Assembly (NCBI RefSeq): GCF_900602065.1
Contig: NZ_UWFN01000285.1
Location: 434,001 to 498,000, forward strand
Direction: 5' to 3'
Source of the DNA: Pseudomonas viridiflava
GTDB taxonomy: Bacteria > Pseudomonadota > Gammaproteobacteria > Pseudomonadales > Pseudomonadaceae
Length of the DNA stretch: 64,000 nt
How positions within the stretch are numbered: the first letter of the stretch is position 1; every line of letters begins with the position of its first letter. Under the pieces are notes generated by a model. It made no database searches. It had not been told where the DNA came from and was given only the letters and a program-made list of their open reading frames with translations. Of the stretch, positions 1-7,574 are shown in pieces. The translations under genes were made by a program, and so were the position numbers.

Positions 1-837
1 AACGGTCGCCCTTGGCTTTACGACACGGATGATCAAGAGTTCGACCGGATAGCACGTGCATTGTCCGCCCTACTACCTCGTCCGGATGGCGCTCAGTTCT
101 TTCGTTACAATAACGAAATCGTTGTAAAGTCCGCCGGAGTTATCGATACCCTGGAGGCACTTAGTAGCGGCTACCAGGCTGTACTTGCGTTGGCATTAGA
201 CATCATGAGCGTGCTGCGACGGGGCTGGCAAGATGCGGCCTCCGCTGAAGGGATCGTGTTGATCGATGAGATTGATGCCCATCTCCATCCACGGTGGAAG
301 ATGCGCATTATCCAGCACCTGCGTGAGGTCTTCCCTCGCCTGCAATTCATCGCCACAAGCCACGAGCCACTGACACTACGGGGTATAGAACGAGATGAAG
401 TAGCGGTGTTGAAACGGACACTGAGTGGCGCAGTGAAGGTCATAACCGCAGAAACCGACGATCTGCCGTCACCTCGCAATATGACAGTGGGTCAATTGCT
501 GACCTCTGACTTCTTTGGCCTGAACTCGGCCGAAGACCTCGAAATCGATACCCTGTTTGAGGAGTACTATCGACTGCTTGCCTCAAGGGAGCGAACTGTC
601 GCAGATGAATTGCGTCTTGAGGAACTCCGTGAAGAGCTTGAAGCAGGCCGCCAGTTAGGTTTGACTGAACGTGAACGCTTGGTTTTCGAAGCAGCAGATG
701 CATACATTGCTGAACGAATGGCCAGGCGGCAGGCGTTACCGGAACAATTAAAGTTGGGAGCCCAACATCGTCTGCAACAGCTATGGGCAACCCTGGATGA
801 GCCTGACACGGTCCCCCCCCCCACAACTGGGAACTGA
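1..837 (+). CDS. PtuA-like AAA/ABC-type ATPase, 3' part (5' end outside window)
   Basis: The reading frame is open from base 1, so the gene begins before the window and its Walker A is not visible. What remains is the C-terminal half of an ABC/SMC-like ATPase. There is a signature-like SSGYQAVLALALD, a Walker B region VLIDEIDAHLHP, and a following switch segment FIATSHEPLTL. The tail is rich in charged helices. The next gene, 15 bp downstream on the same strand, is an HNH nuclease, and this pairing is the layout of Septu (PtuA-PtuB) anti-phage systems, where the ATPase gates the nuclease. A retron could lie upstream, because some retrons use the same pair, but that part is off the window. The family is clear; Septu membership is inferred from the pairing. 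A run of ten C lies near the stop. Confidence 0.75.
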   Translation, partial: NGRPWLYDTDDQEFDRIARALSALLPRPDGAQFFRYNNEIVVKSAGVIDTLEALSSGYQAVLALALDIMSVLRRGWQDAASAEGIVLIDEIDAHLHPRWKMRIIQHLREVFPRLQFIATSHEPLTLRGIERDEVAVLKRTLSGAVKVITAETDDLPSPRNMTVGQLLTSDFFGLNSAEDLEIDTLFEEYYRLLASRERTVADELRLEELREELEAGRQLGLTERERLVFEAADAYIAERMARRQALPEQLKLGAQHRLQQLWATLDEPDTVPPPTTGN

Positions 838-852
838 CAGGAAGTCACCCTT

Positions 853-1686
853 ATGATCAGGGTAGAACGGGCGGAATGCCCACCTAGTTTGAATGGTCCT
901 GATTCAAAAGGTAGCCGAGAGCGAGCAGCCGCACTTGTCGCGCAAGCGGCAGGTGGAAAAACAAAGTTCAAAGCGTATAGAGAGTCTGATGTCGTTCTCA
1001 CTCTACGCGAGATGTTCAATAAGAAATGCGCTTACTGCGAGTTCAACTATGCAGCAGGCTCCCCCGAGGATATTGAGCATTTTCGTCCCAAAGGTGCCGT
1101 AGTCATCAACGGCCAACTTACCAAGCCAGGGTATTATTGGTTAGCCGCAGAGTGGAGCAATCTGTTGCCATCCTGCATCGATTGTAATCGCAAACGCTCC
1201 AAGGAGTTTGCGGTACCCAATCAAGCGTCCTCGGGAAAAGCCAACCTATTTCCCGTAGTGGACGAAGCACACCGATGGCGTAGCCATACCGCTCCCAACG
1301 TGAACGAGCAACCGTTGTTACTCAACCCCTGTGATGACTATCCCGACCAACACCTCGAGTTTCTAAATGACGGTTTGGTACGGGCAGTAGCCGATACCGC
1401 TGGAAACCCCAGCCCCAAAGGCGAAACCTCGATAGAGGTCTTCGGTCTGTTACGCCATGACCTTGTCGAACAGCGGGCCGCCAAGCAACTCATGATCAGA
1501 GCAGCCATCGAACGCGCCCTTGAGGCCGCCGAGATAGCCGAGGATACGGACGACATCACACGTAGAGAGAAATGGCTAAACCTTTCTGCAAATCTTCTAA
1601 TGGACGCTCGGGCTCACTTAGACCCGCGACAACCGTATAGGGCAGCAAGCGAGGCGATTTTCCGCGAATATGGCATTCCGCTCTAG
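853..1686 (+). CDS. PtuB-like HNH endonuclease (Septu-type effector)
   Basis: This 277-aa protein is a predicted nuclease of the TIGR02646/PtuB type. The HNH-like core is visible as CAYCE (residues 59-63), DIEHFRPK (73-80, with the catalytic-type E-H) and CIDCNRKR (108-115), which together make a zinc-binding beta-beta-alpha fold. The C-terminal third is helical and has no second domain I recognise. It follows the ATPase gene by 15 bp, so the two are probably co-transcribed and work as one complex. In known systems the ATPase keeps the nuclease in check until infection. The start ATG at 853 has only a weak upstream AGGAAG (839-844). Confidence 0.75.
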   Translation: MIRVERAECPPSLNGPDSKGSRERAAALVAQAAGGKTKFKAYRESDVVLTLREMFNKKCAYCEFNYAAGSPEDIEHFRPKGAVVINGQLTKPGYYWLAAEWSNLLPSCIDCNRKRSKEFAVPNQASSGKANLFPVVDEAHRWRSHTAPNVNEQPLLLNPCDDYPDQHLEFLNDGLVRAVADTAGNPSPKGETSIEVFGLLRHDLVEQRAAKQLMIRAAIERALEAAEIAEDTDDITRREKWLNLSANLLMDARAHLDPRQPYRAASEAIFREYGIPL

Positions 1687-2503
1687 CCTAACTTGATCGC
1701 TCAAAAAATTGCCCAAACTGAATTGGTAAAGCGATGAGCACAACGATCAGCTACGCCAGGTGAACGCGGCCTCGTAGCTGGGCCGAGGATGGGATGTAGG
1801 CGCATACCACTACGTCGCGTGCCCACGCTCGGCCTTCGCGTTTACAACAAGCGCCGGATCAAACCAACCAACGACGGACGCGGCCTTAACAACAGCGCCC
1901 GCACCGCACTGTTGCCACGAATGCCCAGAAGCAGCCCCACTTGCGACTCGTCCGCCCCGCCCCTATACAGCAATCCTGCCACAGTACGCCGAGCATCCCG
2001 GCCATTCAGCGCCGGCGGTCCTCTGCCTATGAAAAGGGGGAGTCAATTTCAATCGACATGGCTCGGGTTCCACACAACATGGAAATGTTCATGCGGTATG
2101 CGCAGCAATACGGTGGGAATAGCGCGTCAGCACACGTGATGATGGAGGTAGAGCTGGCTTGGCAGGGACTTTCACCCAATAGGTATTTTCGGATGGGACG
2201 GCATTACCGCACTCGTTTGAAGGTGCGCGTAACGCTGGAGAAGCGATCAGGGGCAAGCCTGCCTTGTCACGCAATATTGCAGGAGAGAGGGACACGAACA
2301 TGCAACGATTCAGTTACGCTGGATCATTGTTGAGTTCTGCCGATCTCGGTCTAGTACCTCATAGGATTCAAATCTGCTTCATCATAATGTTGCTCGTTCC
2401 GTTCGGCATGGAGGAAGTGCTGCCAACACTCGCAACGTATCCTCAACACCTGCCTCACTCCCCACGTGACGCTCAAAGCTAGATTTTTGACAAGGAATAA
2501 TAC
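1687..2503. other. Gap with decayed sequence
   Basis: About 0.8 kb without an intact gene. It holds the integrase remnant listed separately. The small open frames here have no ribosome binding site and no recognisable protein. The last 200 bases are the leader of the nuclease gene at 2504. Confidence 0.5.
1842..2055 (-). pseudogene. Remnant of a tyrosine integrase C-terminus
   Basis: Reading the minus strand gives an open fragment that ends with TAA at 1842. It includes GRDARRTVAGLLYRGGADES followed by QVGLLLGIRGNSAVRALL and a basic tail. The R-R-T-V-A and G-A-D-x-x-Q-V-G-L-L-L-G pattern resembles the region around the HxxR box and the final helices of some island integrases. The fragment is closed upstream by an in-frame TGA near 2056, so only about 70 codons survive and there is no catalytic tyrosine in context. 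This is similarity by eye only; the fragment may mark an old edge of an integrated element. Confidence 0.35.
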
Positions 2504-3553
2504 TTGAAACGCATGCCAAGAGATCCATTAAAATTCGATCCAGTTGAACTATTTACCGCCGTAAGCAGGGATAATAATTACAGAATCGAAGCAGAAGAGG
2601 ATATTGAAGACTTCCTAGAAAAAGTTGGAAAGTCTCTCAAGTCATCTCTAAAAAATCAAAACCTGCTGAACGGTAAGCGAGTCGAAGCTTTATTTGCTCA
2701 TGTTGCCGGAGCTTTGGGCAAATGCGCAATGGTGAAGCAGGAAGACAGTGGTGCAATATTCGCAGCAGGAATGAATGTTCAGGCGCCCGATTACTCTATT
2801 GCTTTGAATGACGGAGCGAGATTTCTTGTAGAGGTGAAAAACTGCCATTATGGCGATCCCAAAGAAAACTATGTGCTTCGAAAGGACTACGTAGAGCGGC
2901 TGGAGAATTATGCGCAGCTACAAGGTACAACAGTAAAGTTTGCGATTTATTTCTCCAGAATCAGAAAATGGGTACTCTTGTCCAAAGAGTCAATGACTGA
3001 ACATCGGAATAAATATACGACCAACTTCATTGAAGGCTACGCCAAGAGTGAAATGATATCGCTGGGGGATAGGATGATCGGCACTAAGCCGAACTTGAGC
3101 ATCGAGCTGGTTGCAAAACCCGAAGAAGAGTCAGGAATCAACGAGGATGGGCAAGCCTCAATAACAATAGGCGATGTCAAGTTGTACTGCAATGACAATG
3201 AGATTCTGATGGAAAATGAAAAACATATTGCGTTTTATCTCATTAGATTCGGAGACTGGACTACCGACGCTCCTTCGGCTGAGATGGATGGAGAAAGAGT
3301 AAGGTCTATTCGATATGATTTTTATCCTGACGTACCATGGGAAGAAGACCAGGGATTTGCAATGCTAGGCTCACTGAGCTCAATGGTCACTAGCGCTTAC
3401 AATGAGCATACCGTATACGAAAGCAAGATATATGCCCTTGATGCCAGGGTTAACCCTGAGGTGTTTTCAGTGCATATTCCTGACGGATACAAAGGCGACA
3501 AGCTTCCACTCTGGCAATTTTGTCTTCAGCCAAACATGGAGTTCAAGATATAA
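2504..3553 (+). CDS. PD-(D/E)XK-type nuclease, putative defence protein
   Basis: A 349-aa soluble protein not matching a family I can name. A nuclease core is visible: an acidic helix with E62, then APDYSIAL (D96), then FLVEVKNC (E110 and K112). This is the D...ExK order of the PD-(D/E)XK fold. A following YVERLENYAQLQG helix and a beta strand FAIYFSRIRKWVLLS fit that fold. The C-terminal 170 residues are mixed alpha/beta and may recognise a substrate. The TTG at 2504 is preferred because AAGGA (2492-2496) sits 7 bases upstream; an ATG at 2513 is the alternative. The gene is AT-rich compared with the core, is convergent with the gene ending at 3901, and sits among defence genes. Nuclease fold likely, role inferred. 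Confidence 0.6.
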   Translation: MKRMPRDPLKFDPVELFTAVSRDNNYRIEAEEDIEDFLEKVGKSLKSSLKNQNLLNGKRVEALFAHVAGALGKCAMVKQEDSGAIFAAGMNVQAPDYSIALNDGARFLVEVKNCHYGDPKENYVLRKDYVERLENYAQLQGTTVKFAIYFSRIRKWVLLSKESMTEHRNKYTTNFIEGYAKSEMISLGDRMIGTKPNLSIELVAKPEEESGINEDGQASITIGDVKLYCNDNEILMENEKHIAFYLIRFGDWTTDAPSAEMDGERVRSIRYDFYPDVPWEEDQGFAMLGSLSSMVTSAYNEHTVYESKIYALDARVNPEVFSVHIPDGYKGDKLPLWQFCLQPNMEFKI

Positions 3554-3607
3554 AAAAGGGGCCAACTGGCCTTGGCCGTTTGCAGCCCTTCGCGACAGGC
3601 AGCAAAC

Positions 3608-3793
3608 GGCCGATTCTGTTGAAAAAGTCGACCATGGTTTGCGCAGCAGAAAAGTATGCGTCTGAGATTGAAATCTTTACTTTCGGCAGAGGCTTCCGGA
3701 CTCAGATTTCACGTAGCAGTGTGCAAAAAAGGGGTTTTAACCAGTCAACGACCAGGCTGTTTGGGCGAACCGACTTTTTCAACAGAATCGGCC
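3608..3793. mobile_element. MITE copy 1 (186 bp)
   Basis: Perfect 23-bp terminal inverted repeats, GGCCGATTCTGTTGAAAAAG plus TCG at 3608-3630 and its complement at 3771-3793. The interior has no gene. It shares AGAAAAGTATGCGTCTGAGA-like and TTTCACGTAGCAGTGTGCAA-like blocks with the copies at 5761 and 15156. It sits between two convergent genes and fills most of the gap 3554-3900. Confidence 0.75.
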
Positions 3794-3900
3794 AGGAGCG
3801 GCCATTTAATTGGTGTAAAAACATTTGTGCTTTTGCCAGCCAGAAATGCCGCCATAGAGCCTTATCCGAGGCCTCCACGAGCTTGCAGAGCGTCAGCGTA

Positions 3901-5232
3901 TTACCATTGAACCTTCCATAGCCCCCCCCCAGTGCATTCGTTGCAATGTTGGATAGTCTTGTAATCTTTGCTGCCCTCCAGCTTCAGAACGCCCTTTTCA
4001 GCTTGAATAGCTTTATGCAATGTTTTCCAGGAATTATGGTTGCAGACGCTAGTGACAACCAGATTGTCAGCACGCCCACTTTTTTTGGTCTTCTTGTAGT
4101 ACCTTGCCTCTCCGGGCACAAATGGAACATGGGTACCAGAGAGCTTTTTCTCTTCTTCACTCTCAACGCCCTCATCTTCCTCAACGCCAGCCTGAGCCAT
4201 TACAGAGTAAAGAGAGGTCAATTTACCTTTTAACCTGGAAATTTCCGCCCTCGCCTCATCCAAACTATCGGCCAGGGTGCTGTTTTCGTCGATTATAGAG
4301 TTTAATTCTTCCTCTCGCTGCTGAGCATTCGAACGACCAATACGGTCTCGCAATTCGCGCTTCGAGATTTCGCGCAAACTTTTGGGCACCGAAAGAGACA
4401 AGGAAGACGTTTCCATGACCATCTCGCGCACAATGGATAAATACTTATTCGCCCCAGCAACATCCGTCCCAAATCTGTCCTCAAGCTGCTCCGCAGTCCA
4501 GACGGTAGAGCGGAGAGCATCCTGCACTCCTAATGGCCAGTAAAGCCGGACTGCGCCGAGATAACAAGAGTTCTGCTTACCTAACTCGTCAGTAAGAGCC
4601 CACGATGCATGTTCATCAACAGTTGCAACATGGGCGACCCCTACCAAATCTCTCGCCAGCCTGTCGGCTAAGTCACTCCAAACTACTTCATCCGTTGACA
4701 CTATCATAATAGGGAAATGCCTGCTTTCATCAAGCAACCTCTCACACAACACCACCCCCTTATCCTCTCCGAAATACTCAACCGGCATGGGGAGCGGAAC
4801 CGATTCGCCCCCTAGCCCCCAATCATCATATGAATTTATTATATCTCTTATTATCGAGGGGCAGCGAGGATAAAACTTAAGTGGGGAAATAATATGGGAG
4901 AGTTTCTTTGCAGACAGCGAGCAATATACAGAGACTTCATCTTCAACCCGACCAAACTTTATACTCGTTATAAACGCATACTCATTCGGAACCATATCTA
5001 TCATTAAAATATCAGACAATTGGCCCAGCGCGTTATCCACAATAGTTCTCGTATAACTTCCCACGGCCTCTTCATTGTTGCTTCGGAATCTTCCTTTTTC
5101 TTGCGTAAAATCTGTCACACCCTTTTTCCGCATCCATCCAACAAACAGCTCGTCTAAGGTATGGAAACGTTTTTCAGCGCTCTCAATACCTGACAACTTC
5201 GCAACAAATGAATAAGAAGCTAATTCCTGCAT
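3901..5232 (-). CDS. Unrecognised 443-aa protein with coiled coil and Cys-rich C-terminus
   Basis: I do not recognise this protein. The N-terminal two thirds look like an alpha/beta domain with several long strands, including FPIMIVSTDEVVWSDLADRL followed by ARDLVGVAHVATV and CYLGAVRLYWP; no catalytic motif stands out. Residues about 310-345 form a heptad-rich coiled coil (REEELNSIIDENSTLADSLD onward), followed by an acidic linker. The last 50 residues hold a C-x-H and an HCNEC group that could bind zinc. The start is set at ATG 5232, because AGGGAG (5240-5245) lies 7 bases upstream; a TTG at 5238 is too close. It stands alone, convergent to a nuclease gene and next to MITEs, so it was probably acquired. 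A sensor or partner role in defence is possible but only by location. Confidence 0.6.
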   Translation of the reverse strand: MQELASYSFVAKLSGIESAEKRFHTLDELFVGWMRKKGVTDFTQEKGRFRSNNEEAVGSYTRTIVDNALGQLSDILMIDMVPNEYAFITSIKFGRVEDEVSVYCSLSAKKLSHIISPLKFYPRCPSIIRDIINSYDDWGLGGESVPLPMPVEYFGEDKGVVLCERLLDESRHFPIMIVSTDEVVWSDLADRLARDLVGVAHVATVDEHASWALTDELGKQNSCYLGAVRLYWPLGVQDALRSTVWTAEQLEDRFGTDVAGANKYLSIVREMVMETSSLSLSVPKSLREISKRELRDRIGRSNAQQREEELNSIIDENSTLADSLDEARAEISRLKGKLTSLYSVMAQAGVEEDEGVESEEEKKLSGTHVPFVPGEARYYKKTKKSGRADNLVVTSVCNHNSWKTLHKAIQAEKGVLKLEGSKDYKTIQHCNECTGGGLWKVQW

Positions 5233-5760
5233 TATCAATCTCCCTAAAACCCTTAATATGACTCGTCATTGTAGTCTGGCCTTTTGACATTACCCAAAAA
5301 TCCTATTACGGTCAATCGGCGGGTAATCACGTGAAGGACGAGCTACGAACAGATTCGGAGAAACTATAGAATTTCAGATTGGTTTAATGAAGGGTACTGT
5401 TACTCCGCACATAGGTTTGACAGGTCTTGAGGACGCTCAGTCCTAGATCGTCGAGTCGATGATGCTGATGGTGCCGGTGGCCTCTCGCAACCCACCGTTA
5501 CTAGCCGGGGCGTCAACGGCTGCGGCGTCAAACAGGACTTACAACCGCCCATCAGTATTACCCAATCGGTGATCCTTATCGATGACGTATGCCGTGGTGG
5601 AGTTTGGAGTCGAATTGCGCGTAGCGAGTTCTGAGCATAAGGTGAGGCCTTGGCTGGCTCAGAAATTGCGTCACTTTAATCAGGTCTATGGAGGGCTCTT
5701 CGTGATCTTCGCTGTGTTCATGCCTGCGCATTAGCAATGATGGCGTGACCGCTTTGGGTC

Positions 5761-5938
5761 GATTCTGTTGAAAAAGTCGGCTTCTAATTCCACGGCAGAA
5801 AAGTACGCGCCTGAGATTGAAATCTGAGTTTTGCACAAAAGGTTCAGGAGTCTGATTTCACGTAGCAGCGTGCAAACGAGATGTTTTCATCCATCAATAT
5901 TCGAGCGTTTTGAGCAAGCCGACTTTTTCAACAGAATC
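5761..5938. mobile_element. MITE copy 2 (178 bp)
   Basis: Inverted ends GATTCTGTTGAAAAAGTCGG (5761-5780) and the exact complement (5919-5938). The interior shares CGCCTGAGATTGAAATCTGA-like and TTTCACGTAGCAGCGTGCAA-like blocks with copies 1 and 3. Copies 1 and 2 are followed outside the right end by similar short flanks (AATCGGYCA then AGCGG). Confidence 0.75.
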
Positions 5939-5981
5939 GGTCAAAAGCGGACATGAGTGAGTTACCGCTTTCGACCGAGGC

Positions 5982-6129
5982 TGTGTAAAAACGTTTTCGA
6001 GTGCGACAGGTACTCATCACCGGACTGGAAATCGCGCATTTTTGCGAAATCTACTTCAGCTGACTGCCGATAAATTCCAGATTTAACGTAGACGCACGCA
6101 CTTTAATTTTGGCGAAGCGTTTTTACACA
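5982..6129. mobile_element. Second MITE-like element (about 148 bp)
   Basis: Bounded by the inverted 12-mers TGTGTAAAAACG (5982-5993) and CGTTTTTACACA (6118-6129). There is no coding content. The ends differ completely from those of the other MITE family, so this is a separate element. Confidence 0.5.
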
Positions 6130-6715
6130 CTCAGGGCCAGAAGTGGCCATCGGGCGTCTACGAAACTAGCGACGATTCAGTCCGGGAATTGTTGACCACT
6201 AGACACCCAATCCGTCGCAGAGCCACAGCTATCGCATTTCATGTCGCAGAAAATTAAACACCTGCGACTGACTAAAGCGACACCGCAACGTTTTACCCAG
6301 CAGTGCGAGAGAATCGTCGCATAACTTAGGAGTTGAGCGACAATAGTGGACGTTCATACTTTCAGATGCCCAGACGTTGCATAGAGCGTCGGGTTGCGCC
6401 TAACGGCGTTACCCCCCCTAGAGGTGTAAGGACCTTTTTACAGGTCATCAGTACCCGATAGAACGGAATACCGCCGATCACTAATAGTGAAGCTGTCACT
6501 AGACTTATCGACAGAGATCGCTAACCGACTTATCGCGGCGGGTTGGATGTGTGTCTTTTAATACTGATTTAAAGAAAAGGTCGGCACCGAGTCAGTTAAC
6601 ATTCGGCCTGGCAGCATCAAATCAATCGGTAAGCGTCGGCCGGAAGCACGAGTGATTACCTGTGTCCTATGCGCCGAGCAAGTGTAAGCAATGGTGTGCT
6701 AAATTTCTTACCAAA

Positions 6716-6753
6716 GAAAAAGGCCCCACCTATAATCAGGTGGAGCCTTTTTT
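6716..6753 (-). terminator. Rho-independent terminator of the YjzC-like gene
   Basis: On the minus strand a GGCTCCACCT stem closes with AGGTGGGGCC over a short loop and runs into a T-rich tail. It lies just after the stop of the small gene at 6763. Confidence 0.75.
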
Positions 6754-6762
6754 TACTTCAGA

Positions 6763-6948
6763 TTAACGGTTGCTATCTGGAGTTCTGTGGGTAGGAACCC
6801 ATGTAGAGTCCGGACGGCTAGTTGGTGGTAGGCGCGTATTGTCAGGAACAGTGGTGAAGTTGGGACGCTTGCCGCCGCGTGGCCCTTGTTCCTGAAAAAT
6901 GCCGCCGTTATTACCGGTATTGGAACCGGGAGTTTTGCCATTTGCCAT
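6763..6948 (-). CDS. YjzC-like small protein (61 aa)
   Basis: A 61-aa polar protein beginning MANGKTPGSNTGNNGGIFQE, then QGPRGGK and VPDNTRLPPTSRPDSTWVPT. It matches the pattern of small YjzC-type proteins of unknown function (a Pro-Gly-x-Asn-x-Gly start, a GPRGG turn and a W near the end). The start ATG at 6948 is well supported by AAGGAG 8 bases upstream (6957-6962 on the plus strand), and a good terminator follows. It therefore looks like a complete, expressed monocistronic gene. No signal peptide or membrane segment is visible. Family assignment is from memory of the pattern. Confidence 0.7.
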   Translation of the reverse strand: MANGKTPGSNTGNNGGIFQEQGPRGGKRPNFTTVPDNTRLPPTSRPDSTWVPTHRTPDSNR

Positions 6949-7070
6949 GAGGATTCTCCTTAGGCGATAAATGCGCATGAACCCCGAAGCTGCGGCCGCA
7001 ACTGGTTGTATGCTGTACAAACAGTGTGCGTACGCATAGAATCTCGCTCCTCAGGTTCTGCGCTTGAGTA

Positions 7071-7111
7071 GCCGTAAGGGGGGCGGTCTCGACAACATTC
7101 CCCCTTACGGC
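7071..7111. ncRNA. Perfect 12-bp hairpin followed by a terminator; possible small RNA
   Basis: GCCGTAAGGGGG (7071-7082) pairs exactly with CCCCCTTACGGC (7100-7111). Seven bases further, a second hairpin with a U-rich end follows at 7118-7143. A strong stem followed by an intrinsic terminator is typical of a short structured RNA, or of a leader or attenuator. No ORF lies directly upstream on the plus strand to need the terminator. Confidence 0.35.
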
Positions 7112-7117
7112 CGATTG

Positions 7118-7143
7118 AGTCCCGCTTTCGCGGGACTTTTCAT
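7118..7143 (+). terminator. Rho-independent terminator
   Basis: AGTCCCGC, loop TTTC, GCGGGACT, then TTTTCATTT. The stem is compact and GC-rich, with a short T tail on the plus strand. Confidence 0.6.
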
Positions 7144-7574
7144 TTAGGCCAAAAGCCAATCTCTTACAAGCGTCAGTCATTAATTTGACTAATCGCCTCG
7201 TTCTGTCTGCTTGTTGACACTCTAATGATGGCCAGAGAAGACATCAAGCGTTTTTTCAGCTTTTTTGCTTGTGCATATCTTTTTATTTTGTGCATAAGCC
7301 TGTGGATAAAAAAAGTGTTTAAGCCGGCACCCCTCAATTTATTCAGCCTTGAGGGGGGCCTCATAGAAGAATATATACATTTGTATGTTTTTTGATCAGC
7401 TGGTTTTTGCTTAAGTGTGGCCAATTTCCTTCAAATCCCTTCGTGCAAAGGTTCACACGTCTTGTGTTTGTAGGAAAAGGCTTACACGCGATAGTTTTTT
7501 CGATTTTTTCTTGAGTTTTTACTAGCCATAGAAACGTAAATTTCACTTTAAAAACCTCAACGCCATGGGTAGGG

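Larger units (their letters stand above)
5233..6762. other. 1.5-kb gap with two kinds of MITE
   Basis: No gene could be supported in this stretch. It holds MITE copy 2 (5761-5938), a different small inverted-repeat element (5982-6129), and a terminator for the minus-strand gene ending at 6763. The remainder has stops in all frames and looks like decayed mobile DNA. It has a run of seven C near 6412-6418. Confidence 0.6.
6949..7574. other. Gap with two strong hairpins
   Basis: It contains the promoter side of the YjzC-like gene, the hairpin pair listed separately, and from 7150 to 7574 AT-rich sequence beyond the 3' end of the giant gene. I see no further gene. Confidence 0.5.

Noticed and set aside
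6395..6420. GCCTAAC-GGCGTTA recalling an integron attC site
   Set aside because: No matching partner box at the proper distance, no cassette-like ORF and no integron integrase.
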